A stretch of 64,000 bases of DNA from the NCBI GenBank assembly GCA_022539475.1, contig VCMS01000106.1, positions 1 to 64,000 on the forward strand, given 5' to 3'. Positions 44,803-55,621 of this stretch are shown piece by piece. The notes below the pieces were generated by a model that was not told the DNA's origin, ran no database searches, and was given only the letters and a program-made list of their open reading frames with translations. The DNA is from Gracilaria domingensis. Taxonomy: Eukaryota; Rhodophyta; Florideophyceae; Gracilariales; Gracilariaceae. Each line of letters opens with the position of its first letter. Within the stretch, counting starts at the first letter, position 1. A program made the position numbers and the translations under genes.

Positions 44803-44953
44803 GTCTAACCGTGCAATAAGCGCGTTATATCAAAAGCCTCGTGCAATACCGGGTCACTTGACAGCAAAATTGGTTCCTCGCCTTCGGCTACAGCCCACGT
44901 TTTGCTGTCTCGTGCCCCGTTATCTGCACTCGGCTGTTGATATAACCCATACT
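44803..44953. repeat. terminal repeat of Crypton-like element, left (direct)
   Basis: About 150 bp, in the same orientation as 47218-47364. Each copy folds on itself: GTTATATCAAAA...GACAGCAAAATT pairs with TTTTGCTGTCTCGTGC...TGATATAAC. Subterminal sequence (about 44990-45080) repeats GCAATAACCAA and pairs TTGGTTATTGC. Confidence 0.8.
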
Positions 44954-45090
44954 TATCGCACTACCGCAGTGTTCAATTACCAATCGGTCCTTGGATATTG
45001 CTCTCTTTCAGTGCAATAACCAAATGGTCCTTGGTTATTGCCGTGGAAGAGGGCAATAACCAAATCAGGGTTTTATTGCTAGCCTCAAGA

Positions 45091-47188
45091 TTACACAAGC
45101 TCTATTATGCGCATCACATGGGCACACTGTACCCACTCCCTTCGCCGACTGCCGCAGCCACGTTGTTCCTTCGACTTTTCTCGCTCCACTTTCGCCGTCA
45201 ACCAGTGTTTTGGAGTCCATAACCTCTTCTCCGTACCAGAGTCTCCACTATGGTAGTTGATGTTCACGATGATCTGCCCTGACATGTTCTGTGTGGCGTT
45301 AAATGCTTCATTTGCTTCATTTCCTCTGTGTCGCTTCTGGTTCTCCTTCTGTAGATTTCTGCTTTTCGGCTCCTCGACAGCAACCAGTTCATGCCCCCCC
45401 ATTTCCTCTCTTTTCTGTCCAGATTTATCACTTCCGTGCGCAGATCCAGAACTCAATGGAGCAACAAAAACCGGTTGTCCAAATATAGCAGCCTGCTGTT
45501 GCTGCCCAAGTTCTCCTCCTAGATTATGATATGAAGAAAGTCAGCGATGATCACGGTGTCTACTGCAAAGCGCAACACTAGAATCATCAAATCTAGCAGC
45601 TTTCACCTGACTGATCACAGTCGCTCTAAACCTGTGCATTGTCACATGATCAAAAATGCCCTTTCCGTGTATACCAAGTGCCTTGCACTGCTCCAGTAAA
45701 TACTTGGGAATAGTGTTCTTTCCCAAGTTTCCCTTCTTGAAGAGGGACTCTTTGAGACTAGCTTGATACCTTAGAGCTGCTAGAAGATTATCATCAGGGC
45801 CACGAAATTTTCGAACGATGGCTAAGTACTCGCCAATGTCCACGAAAGGGTTCACTGCACCGTCATAAAAGTACATGTCAAACACAAACATCTCAAGAGC
45901 CCTTGCATTCACCATCGCCAATCCACCACTGTGCGTCTTACACGCACCATCTCTGTCACCAATGTGAGAGACAATTCTCCAAGCACGAATTCCATCTTTC
46001 TTTGTCTCCGTCACGTCCTTCATTCGCAGACTTCAGGGCTCCGTTCGACGAAAAGCGGTTATCAACACTAGATCGAGGAGAATGCGGGCCATGAAACCAC
46101 GGGGTGTGCTCTTAGAAAGATACTCCGAATTGTACAGCTTAATAATATCTGCAGTAGTAAGATTGTTATGACTTCTGCGAACCACACCGGCAACCTGACG
46201 CTGCCTGATCTTGTTATCAAATGCAGCGAAAACTCCAGTTCGTTTGTTGCCGAACACTTCTCCTCCAAAGAGATTCAAATCGTAGCCCCATTTCCTGGAA
46301 AAGGCACTTTGAATGCCAGCAATATATGCCTTGAGCATGCCCGGGACGAGTTCAGCGCCCGTTCGTTTGTTTCGATTGCGAGCCAGGAATTCAATACCAG
46401 CATGATTAACCTTCTTTAGCTGCCAATCCTCCCATTGTGTGTATCCAGAAAGCAACGGAATCCCGTTATTGTCTTTGAAGAGCTCAAAGCGTGTCAATGT
46501 AATCATTTGCTCTTGCAAACTCTTTTTCCGGTGCAGTGCGCTGTCCACATCTTCTAATTCTTTGAGCAGCTCATCAGGCAAAACCTTATAATGTTTCCCG
46601 TAAAAGGAACAAAACACTGACAAAGAGGACTTCGTAGATTGCACAGTGTTGCTTGGGACGTGTTGACCGAATAGCTGCTGGCCTGCTGCGGATAGTTGAC
46701 TCTCTGCATGCGGCGCAGACGAGGACGGTTCAGTGACAATCACAGTAGGTTGAGCAGAATGCAAAGGAGCTATTATTGTGGTGGGATTTATTGCGTTCCC
46801 AGAAAAAAATGTCATTCTGTTGTAGTAGTTGCCCTGAGTCCGAAGGAACCACACAAAGGGCATCTGCTGGTAATGTATCGCAGTCGCCATCGTCTTCCAG
46901 ATTAGAAGGTGGTAGAGTAGGAGGTACAAAGTCGCACGATGCATTTGAAGCGGACGCGTGATGTGCTTCTGGTGCTGCTTGTATCTCGCCTGTCGGTGAA
47001 GGTGTCGGCGAGATAATCTGATTGAAGGTAGACACCGTTGATGCTTCATATGCGGAAGGAAGCGAAGCCAACCGGTCTGGCGGGAAGAGAGGGGGTAAAA
47101 TAGTGTGCTCGGATACGCAAAGACCGCCTAATATGCATTCGTCACATGCATTGCATTCGCATGCAAATGGAGGTGACGGAGCTTCCAT
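45091..47188 (-). pseudogene. Crypton-like tyrosine recombinase, two in-frame TGA
   Basis: The N-terminus (47188 on) has a Cys cluster (CECNACDECILGGLC), possibly zinc-binding, and a Pro/Ser linker; a phase change at a T run near 46800 joins it to the core. The core shows RGFMARILLDLVLITAFRRTE with the first catalytic Arg, and MHRFRATVISQV with the H-X-X-R pair. Then comes SRHRDH, and after a TGA at 45543-45541 LSSYHNLGGELGQQQQ, which carries the expected catalytic Tyr. Another TGA sits at 46035-46033. All three frames 47049-45091 share one phase. Both stops could be CGA to TGA. The C-terminal 120 residues are basic. It lies between two direct terminal repeats, as expected for a recombinase-mobilised DNA transposon. 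Confidence 0.75.
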
Positions 47189-47217
47189 CGCTGGCTTTTG
47201 GTTGAATAGCTGTCCAA

Positions 47218-47364
47218 GTCTAACCGCGCGATTAGCGCGTTATATCAAAAACCTCGTGCGATAACGAGGCACTCGACAGCAAAATTGGTCCCTCGTCTTC
47301 TGCTAGGGCCCGAATTTTGCTGTCTCGTGCCCCGTTATCCGCACTCGGTTTTTGATATAACTCT
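47218..47364. repeat. terminal repeat of Crypton-like element, right (direct)
   Basis: Same sequence and orientation as 44803-44953. The fold is nearly perfect: arms of about 50 bp from GTTATATCAAAAACC to GACAGCAAAATT. Confidence 0.8.
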
Positions 47365-47864
47365 TACTAATGGTCTTCAAATTCCATTAAATGAAGGGCT
47401 CGGCCGTTCGTTTTCCGTCGGCACTTGAGCTTGAAAGCTCACGTGTCGGGCCATTTTCAGAGTGGCCGACGCTTCGTCTTGCCAACTGCATCTCTTTCTA
47501 TCCTTACATCTTCCTTTATAAGAAATTTTTGCGGCTTTTGGATCACGTGCGGATGTAAATTGGATGGTTTTTTAAAAGTAAAAGCGCATTATGTGGTGGA
47601 ATGGAAGATTAAAATCGCTTTCTACGACCTCATTTGGCGTGCCAAAAGGGAATGTTTTGTGAGTGTAAGAGGAGTGGAAAAGGATAGTGCAAGTGTTATA
47701 ACGCACTCACAACAGCCTACCATGCAATGAGAACAACTTTAGCACACCCTCATACGACATTCACAAAACTGAAAAAATTGATAATTTAATATGCACCGTG
47801 CCAAAATGGAGGTAGCACGGAAGGCTTAATGAATACAATATGATGGTCTACTTCATCCGATCGC

Positions 47865-50800
47865 CTTCATGTTACGTTCACAATTTTGAAAAACTTTCTT
47901 ATAGGTTTCCAGACTGACTATATCAAATGGCGATTGGTTCACCACAAGCGACTTCAACGAAAGACCTAGACGATAGTGGCGCCGAGCACAGGGAAGGCAT
48001 CACTGCTTCTCCAGCATCACCATCGAATACAACCCTTCGTCAGCAAACAGAGCTGCCGATAAAGAAGCGGACAGATTGGCCTTCAAGGACCTTCAATGAA
48101 TGATAGCGCTACACCGAAGCACCGTGGAACTGCATCACCCGACACCGATTTCACGCCTCCTGGGCGTCTACGATGGTTGTACATCGTCAGCAGGCAGTCA
48201 GAATATTCAATGAAACCAATTCCGACTCTCCTTATAAACCAACGCTGGACAGAACTCCCAGCAAACCATCAGCTGCCCCTTCTCAAACACCGATGAACAA
48301 ATAAAACAGCGCCTCGGCGGAAGATGACCAGAATACAGCAGCCGTGAAACCATCTGCAGAAGAACTCTCGAACGACGAACACAATTCGGGTAAACAAAGC
48401 GACGGCGAACAATCCAAACAACGCCTCGAAGACACCTATAAAGAGCGAACGTCATCGCATATTTCAGCTCCAAAGATCGAGGCAGAGGGTTCTGTTCTAA
48501 ATCAAGCTCCCGATTCTTCAACTAGTACGAAACGAGAGCACCAACCAGCGTCTAATACCGCTATCTGTCTTTCCAGTTCTGATAAACCAGAAACCAGTCC
48601 AACGGAGCCCCAAAGCATGAAAAGCGATGGAAACCTAAGAGAAGCAGAAGACCCTGTAGATTCCTTTAAGCACGTTCAATGACGATAAAGAACCACCACC
48701 TGGTCAAGCGGGGACCACTACTAACGGGAGGCAACACTATGGGTGCAAAGCAAACCAGAGCGCCCAACACGAGTTTCCGAGTTCTCCACAACATTCATCG
48801 AAGGGTCAGGTTGAAGATCTTATGGGAACAGACTCAATACCTGAAAAGGATTCCGGGACGCGTCAAGGGCAAATTGTGCTCAAGGAAGATGTAGAAGACA
48901 CACAGAAAGCAAAGAAAATTGAAGATCATCCGTCAGAAGCAAAACTTGCTGAGAAGACGGAGTATTTGTTTTCAACTGAGCACGAGGAGGATATATCGAA
49001 AAAAGAAAACGGCATAAGGGAAGCTGTTGCGGTTGAAAACACAGAGAGAGCTCCAGTAACGCGGAGTCGAACAATTCAGGAAAAGAATCCGTTGCAGACG
49101 TTGACAATCCTCTTGTTTTAGATCCCAAGCTCCATGACATTAACGCAGGCAACACGAAAACTGGAGACCTGCAAGACGGAGTCGAAAAGAGGGAGAATGA
49201 TGGAGGCATGCGGGCAAGCGCTGGAGATGAACCGCCTAATTCGAAACTAAATGCAGCACCCGCGGTTGAGGAAACAGAACCCATGGAAGAAGCACCAGCT
49301 TCAGAACAAGCTGCATCGCTAATGGAGATGGACTCAGCTAACCAGGAAACGGAATCGCTCGCAAAGAAATTAAAGGCGGGAGAGAGGAAAGACTCTTGAA
49401 AATATTAAGACACTTGCTTGGAAGAGTCCGATAGCGGTAGTAAGACGGGTAACAAGATTTCTGAAGATGTTGAATGGCAGGAAGTACGCTATCGAGGGAT
49501 GATATTAGTCTAGACACAAGCGGAGAATGAGAATATGGCGCACAACAAGAAGTCGCGAGACAATGTTCGCAAAGCTTTGCAATCCCAGTTGCTGAGGACG
49601 AGGAGCACAAGTAGAGGAGAGGCACATGATTCCTCGTTTGATTGTAACGGAAAGAAAGACTTCGCTCCTCAGGAAGCCGTAAAAGCGCCTATTCAGAAAA
49701 CGTCTGATACTGCGTCTCAGGCTTCAATATGAAAGGAAGGGGGTGTTCCAGGGAATTATGGCCCCCGTTCTGTCATTAAAGCTAAGGGGTTGACGATGAG
49801 AGTTTCAAACGCTGTGTTTGTGACCGAAAACCAACTTGACGAGCGGAAGATTTCTAGACTCAAGGATAAGAAAGTACTTCCGATCTAACGACTAACTTTC
49901 AACGCTGTCTATCATATTGGAATCGTGGAAAACAAAGATCTGCTCTACATGAATATCTGCCGACCAGCCGCCGCACTATTGATATAGATATATGAATTCT
50001 TCGGCGGAAATCTCAGCTCGCAACCGAATCAAAGTGCAGCCTCCTTGGGAGGTACTTCGTACGGTAGAGTCGATGTGAACAGAGGTTTCCGATCGAGGGT
50101 GCAGATGGCGTCCGGTAAGTATTGAAACAAACGAAATGGTGCTGGGATGCGTGGAAGCGGATCTAAGAATCTCCAGACTCTCCGTCGACTCCATCAGCAT
50201 AGAACGCAAACAGAAGCGCAAGAGCTAGGAGCACATGTGAAAGCACATCCAGAAGCCTACCGAGAGGATTTGGCACATCCTTCAAGCAAGGAGTGCAAGC
50301 AAAACAGGCAAGTGGAAAGTTCGAGGCGGCATACAATGGGACAGGCGGTACTGTCGTAAACGTTGTCGAGAATGTAGCAGCACATTTTGAAGGAAAGGAC
50401 ACACCGGAAGTCATAGGGGACTGAAAAAAGTCTTTTGCGCGATATCAATTCAACCTACACCTCCTCACTAAAACTTATGATGGCCCAATTGAAGAAGAGA
50501 TGGAATTTCCCAAGGTAGTCGTTGTTAAAGCAAAAGGGAAAATGGAAGGAACCACGGGGCAACAGGAGAGTAGCGATGATACAACTGGCCCCCAGTCCAA
50601 GACAGACATCATGTTTGATATTTCAAAACGTTTACCGTCGACCAAACGCAGTGCGCATGAAGCTAAATGAGACTCGTTCGAAACGAATCTTAACCGCGCA
50701 GAAGAGAAGGCTAAACATACGGAAAGACGGAGTATGCGTCTGTTTCAGAAGCTTGAAAGAACAGAAACCGTTGAGCAAGTAGAGACCGTTGAGTTCGAGA

Positions 50801-50973
50801 CAGAGTTTGGAACGCCCGTGGATGTCACTTCTTCTGCGGTGATCCGGCACAAAGGTGACAAGACATTACCTCCATTAGCAATGCCTGATGATCAGAGTCG
50901 AATTCTCCGGTTTCCCTTTCTAGTAAAATGTAAGACGTTCTGGTCATCGGGCGAAGCCCCGTCCGCCACATAG
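47865..50973 (+). pseudogene. degenerate Lys/Glu/Ser-rich coding remnant
   Basis: Short plus-strand frames (48096-48296, 48344-48682, 48822-49121, 49208-49399, 49535-49732, 50522-50973) share a composition rich in Lys, Glu, Ser and Thr (for example EETEPMEEAPASEQAAS, KLERTETVEQVETVEFETE). They are broken by many phase changes and stops. No domain is recognised. It may be the remnant of one long, low-complexity nuclear protein, or of a component of the element bounded by the large inverted repeats. Confidence 0.35.
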
Positions 50974-51192
50974 AGATTTGCTACTTTTGGCTTTCGCCTT
51001 CTGGCTTTCGTCAAGCAACTGAGATTCCGCTTAAAAGACGCGTGATGAGTTCGGATTCTCAATAAGAGCAAGGATTCAAAGCCTTTCTTTCGACCGAAGT
51101 TAACTCAGGGTTTCAGAATCGAATAAGGAGCACGTGGCGTTATTGATTCTCAGACTCATGTATTGCTTAACGAAAGAAACTGGTGCTGAAGG

Positions 51193-51768
51193 CTAGAGCT
51201 TTTTCGTTCTCCGAGTATCTTTGTACTGCTCCAACTTGATCCACGATTGATTTTCAAGCGTATCAAGTCCAAGATGCATCGCTAGGATGAAGTTGCAGAA
51301 ACCTATGCGGAGTTTTATACCTTTTCTCTGTACCTGTTTTGCGAAGAATGCCTCCACAAAAGAAACGTTCGTTTCCTCGCCTTTCAATGCACGCATCGTT
51401 TCAGCGAATAGCTTTACATTTACAGGGTCTCAAACTCTATCCTGCAGTGTTTGAAAGTGCAGCGCAAACATTTTAGATAGCCTCTTGCAGGCAGTTGGGC
51501 GCCAGTACGAAATGTAACGGGAAGGGTACACGGACACAGACCGACAGCCGCTGCAACATTCCCCAAGGCGCTGGATGGGGTTCAATAGATCTTGCAGACA
51601 AGAGCAAACAACTCGTCGCTCATCGAGGAGTCGTCGCAGAGCGGTCTCAGCTGCTTCTCTGCGCGTCAATGATAGATGCGCGTACTTTCTCTTCTGTTCA
51701 CGCGATGGGTGGTCGGACAAGACCTTTTTCGAGTTCCGGGCGTTTGCGTTTCTTTCCGGCAGCAGCAC
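51193..51768 (-). pseudogene. unknown protein, one in-frame TGA
   Basis: Two frames in the same phase (51768-51430 and 51429-51193) are separated by a single TGA: ...FALHFQTLQDRV, stop, DPVNVKLFAETMRALKGEE. The joint product would be about 190 residues, basic at the start. No family is recognised. The stop-only pattern matches other decayed copies in the window. Confidence 0.35.
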
Positions 51769-52261
51769 TGAGAGCTTGCGAGGTCAAGAAGACCATAGCA
51801 TCCTCACCGGGGTACATCGGCTGTTATGGAACTCTTGCAGGCGCATGGAAGTGCAGATGTTCAGCGGATGGTGGCGATAGCGGCGGCGGCTGAGTAAACC
51901 ATTGAAAGCCCAAATCTGATGATGTCCAATTTTTTTCGATACGGGAAATACTTCGCGCGCTTGATGTGAAGTAGATTCTTCACAATCTGATACATATGTT
52001 GTTCCCGCATGCGTAGCTGATAGATTCAGATGGGGCTTCCATCAGAACCCAAGCCTTCACGTAGCTCCTAATTCCAGGTTGGAAACTCTTATCAATATGT
52101 AGCGAAAGCCCCCAGCACATTTGGCCTCACGAACACACAACGGGTGCTGTTTCCAAGACGCCATGGTGTCCTCGACGGCCCGAGAGAGAACCATCCACAT
52201 CTCCACGAATATCTTGTGCACCTTGATGACAATGGGTGAGTCCGAAAATTACTAGAGTTCT

Positions 52262-53000
52262 AAATAGCCCTTTTTAAACAAGGAAAAATCAGCCTCTTTT
52301 TGAATTTCAAGGAAACAATAGTGCGCGTCACAGCCGACGGCCTAAAGGCTTAGCTCATACGAAGCACTACTACATCATGTAGAAATGATTTCGCATAGGC
52401 ACCGCATTAGTGGTGAATTAAAGGCGTATAGCTTGCGACTCTAAATCTTTTCGGCTAGTAACCATCTTCTACGTGGCTATCAGAGCAGCATGTCAGCAAC
52501 GGAGAACAGCATAACCGTGACCCTTCACGACGTTTGTACTCCTTTCGGCTGCTAACATGCAGCTTACGATCACAATTCGTAAATTAGTGCACAGTTTTTG
52601 CAGCGCAGCCAAAATCATATGCGAGACGCTTTGCGCCTTTTCTTTTTGTTGCAATCAGCCGTTTAACAGCAGTCATTTTCACGCACTCGACAAAGTGCAT
52701 TGCGCATATTGAGCATGCTTTGAACATATAAGAAAGATACTCGACGCTTTTTAAGTGCATGAAGAAGAAAACATTGTGCGTAATGTGCACACAGTGTTCT
52801 CTTTGTAGCACAAAACACTCGAATTTGTATGAAAGATGGCCTTTCATAAAGAATTAACACACAAAAAAACATGCAATTCTTTTCCTTCTTGGCCGCACGT
52901 GTACACGTTATAAGGTTGCACCTTATTTCAAAATGTAGAAACACTCTGGAAGCAACGGTTTAGATCTAAGGCGAAAACGTCTTATTTAAAACGGGCTAAT
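52262..53000. repeat. right arm of the large inverted repeat
   Basis: Inverse of 43877-44697. The minus frame 52847-52584 (87 codons, contains FFFMHLKSVEYLSYMFKA and VKRLIATKRKGAKRL) matches fragments of the left arm at the protein level (FLFMHLNRVNYFSYVLKT). This hints that the repeat once coded for a protein. Confidence 0.75.
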
Positions 53001-53786
53001 GTGACAGCTCTTGACAAATAAGAGCTGCACAAGCATATCATCGTGTGCAGTGAAACACAAGCTCAAAAAAATTTGTCACAAGCGTCTGCTTCTTGTTCGG
53101 AGCATTTCAAACAAAAAGCATAGGCAATCACGTTTTCTTCTAGACCATACACAGAAAGGGGCAACCTGAAATTATAGAAAACAAGCTTTTACGACACTTA
53201 CACCAATCTAAATCAGAAATTATGTATGAAAAAGATGCGAAGACACATTCCAGGAAATAAGAGTTTGTATCTCACCTTTCTATGAACTTTGCTTAACTTC
53301 AGTGTACAACACAGATTCCAGGTCGGGAAGAAACTCCTGGTAGTGAACAAAACAAGGAGCCCAATCAGCGAGAAAACCAGTTCGACATTGAACGTGCAAG
53401 ACCAAGAATCTCAACCCTCCAGAAGCAGGCTCTTATGAACTACAAACCGAAACGTTCCCGCTATTAGTCCGCTATACTTTCTAAATTACATCACAAGCGC
53501 CAAATGCAAATGTGGTCGGGAACGAATCTCTGCATTATGCCATAACACAGGTGGTTGTTTGTCGAACTTGATGTACGTATACGCAGAAAAACGTTTACCA
53601 TGACTCTTTCCAACACGAAAACAATTGTTTCAATTAGCTTTTTGACAACAGATAAACACAACAAATCCAAAACGCTAGAACGTTTCAACATTAAGAGTTC
53701 TGATCAGCTCTCAAAGTGATTTCGGTGCGTTCCATGGAGCTACGATGCCCATAATGCTATGTAAACGAGTCATGATACTTTGTAAT
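53001..53786. other. no gene recognised
   Basis: AT-rich. A short minus frame at 53691-53491 has no recognisable features. Confidence 0.5.
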
Positions 53787-54150
53787 TCACCATATTTGCC
53801 ATGACCCCGCATTCTTCTTCTCAGCATAATTGAAGTGTGCAATGAACATCATTTGCCATCTCAAGCTATAAGTTTTAGACCGCACTACTGCGCCTCCCGT
53901 ATCTATCCTTTCGATGTATTTGAACGCACTATTGTGCCTCTTGTCTTTTGCCGTAAGCTTCAGCTTCTGGTAGAAGAACGGTCCAGAGAACACAAACGCT
54001 CGCAACGGCTCTCCAGACATACCGCTGTACACAAAGTCATTTCCGTAGAAGTTGTATCCAGATCTTACCACGCTCTCCACGTAAACCTCAGCTTTGCCTG
54101 CATAGAACGCAGTTCCGTCTCCGCTTCTTTCTTCAAATACACCTCTGATT
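53787..54150 (-). pseudogene. RNA polymerase second-largest-subunit (RPB2/RPC2-type) fragment
   Basis: GDGTAFYAGK, then SGYNFYGNDFVYSGMSGEPLR, FVFSGPFFYQKLKL and DKRHNSAFKYIERIDTG. This follows GD.TPF....GY...G....Y.G.TG.PL.A.IF.GP.YYQ.LKH...DK.H of eukaryotic and archaeal second subunits, in the C-terminal hybrid-binding part. YSLRWQMMFIAH then stands where family members have G.LRFGEMERD..IAH. Only about 115 residues of some 1150 are present. The usual LKHMV reads LKLTA, so key contacts are lost. It is a decayed duplicate or captured exon of a host gene. Confidence 0.65.
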
Positions 54151-54908
54151 CAATCTCCACAATACTCAGAGGTCTTCTTACTCTCCAACTATCACCCTCG
54201 CCAGCACGCCTTCCCAATCTCTTCCTTCACCATTGGCAACGCTGTCATTCTTATCCGCTCCGAAACTCGATACATTGAAACAGAAAGGGGCCGTCAATGT
54301 GTCCCGGTCCCTGTCTTGCAACCCCCCGAATCCAACATCCTGCGCCGTATTTGTATGTATCGAAGGCAATCGTTGCCTAGAAGGTCCAACTGGGGCTGAA
54401 TTTGAGTCGAACACTTCACCCCAACACCTAAACCACAACGGACATCCAACTGCTCGACGCTCAACTTACCCGACGGCGCCATCTTCATCAATGAATGGTA
54501 CGCCTCAGTGCGTCGAGATAGGCTCTTGTGTATACCGGAGATCTTCAACCCTTCTTGCTGTAAGACTGCGTCTCGTAATGAGACAACGAGAAACGAATGC
54601 TTCTCTACGTGCGAGGCTCGCACTGCAAGCCTTCTGCAAGGTGTTCTGTTTAACCAGAATTTCCCGCGTCGCCTTTTCTAGAGGTATTGGTCGGTCTTGG
54701 AAGAATCATTATCGATGCACGGTAGTCGAGCATCGAGGTATTTGTCGTGATCAACTCCTGCCGCGTAAAGAGTGGCATATTCAACGCCAGAGAGGCCGGG
54801 TTGTCATCTACAGTCACAGAAGTCATCAATACCAGGTTCTAAACATTCCACAGGCTTCACCTTCTGAAGTCTCAATGGGACAGCTAGAAGGCAGACAGGG
54901 CGCAACCT

Positions 54909-55621
54909 CTAAGAGAAAAGTCGGCGCATACTTCCGGCGTCGGAAAGCGCAGCACCGCTTTCTTCCCCGTTCTCTATGTCGGAGAAAGCTGACTCGATAA
55001 TCACTTCCGTAAAGGCCTCCTCATCGTTCAACTCCTCATTTGTCGTGTCGATGTTGGGGTCCATATCAAAGTATGAACCGAAACCATCGGTGTCAATGGA
55101 AATTGTTGAAGGCTGCGGTGGTCGTGTATGGGTTGCGGGGCCCTTAGGAGCGTCCAGGCCGGGGGGCTCAACGGCAACAGTGGCAGTCAATCTTGAAGCA
55201 GTGCTACTGCTTCGTCGGCTTTGGAAAGACAATGCGCGGTTAAACGCGCAAAAAATCATTTTTCTACTTTGACGTGGTGAAGACTGTTCCGTGAAGTTGT
55301 TCTTATCCCGCCCTGGAGACTAAAACCCCTTTCCACACTAAAAGATGAATAACTCACCCACAAAATGCGGAGAGCAAAGTCCCGTAGCCACACATTTCCC
55401 CTAGAATGCATCCAATAAAGAACAGGAATGTTCGTGAACGCCATTAGTGCTTCCCTTTCGGCCGGCTTATCCGCTTGAGCTCTCCATGATAGTCTTGTAT
55501 AACTGAACTCTTCGAACAAACAGTGCACAGCAGCATCAATACCTCCGGAGGTCGAGAGTTTTTGCGTCGGAGGGAATACATCGGATGTTACGAACGCTCT
55601 CATATGCCTCAAGACATGCAT
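54909..55621 (-). pseudogene. hAT transposase C-terminal fragment
   Basis: PVLYWMHSRGNVWLRDFALRIL, SYSSFSVERGFSLQG and RNSLHHVKVEK match the hAT dimerisation domain (P..YW....., A..IL....SS...ER.FS...., RN.L). The reading then changes phase near 55258 into FCAFNRALSFQSRR and an acidic tail (DMDPNIDTTNEELNDEEAF), as in several hAT families that end in an acidic stretch. N-terminal BED finger and catalytic parts are absent. It belongs to a different subfamily from the short hAT element at 42.8 kb. Confidence 0.65.

Noticed and set aside
44803-47364. DIRS-type retroelement
   Set aside because: A tyrosine recombinase is present but there is no reverse transcriptase or RNase H between the repeats.
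43877-53000. Polinton-type element, suggested by long terminal inverted repeats
   Set aside because: No family-B polymerase, retroviral-type integrase, packaging ATPase, protease or capsid signature was found between the arms.
54233-55000. 255-codon plus-strand frame
   Set aside because: It overlaps the polymerase-side and hAT minus-strand coding signals, has no domain, and reads as an antisense shadow.
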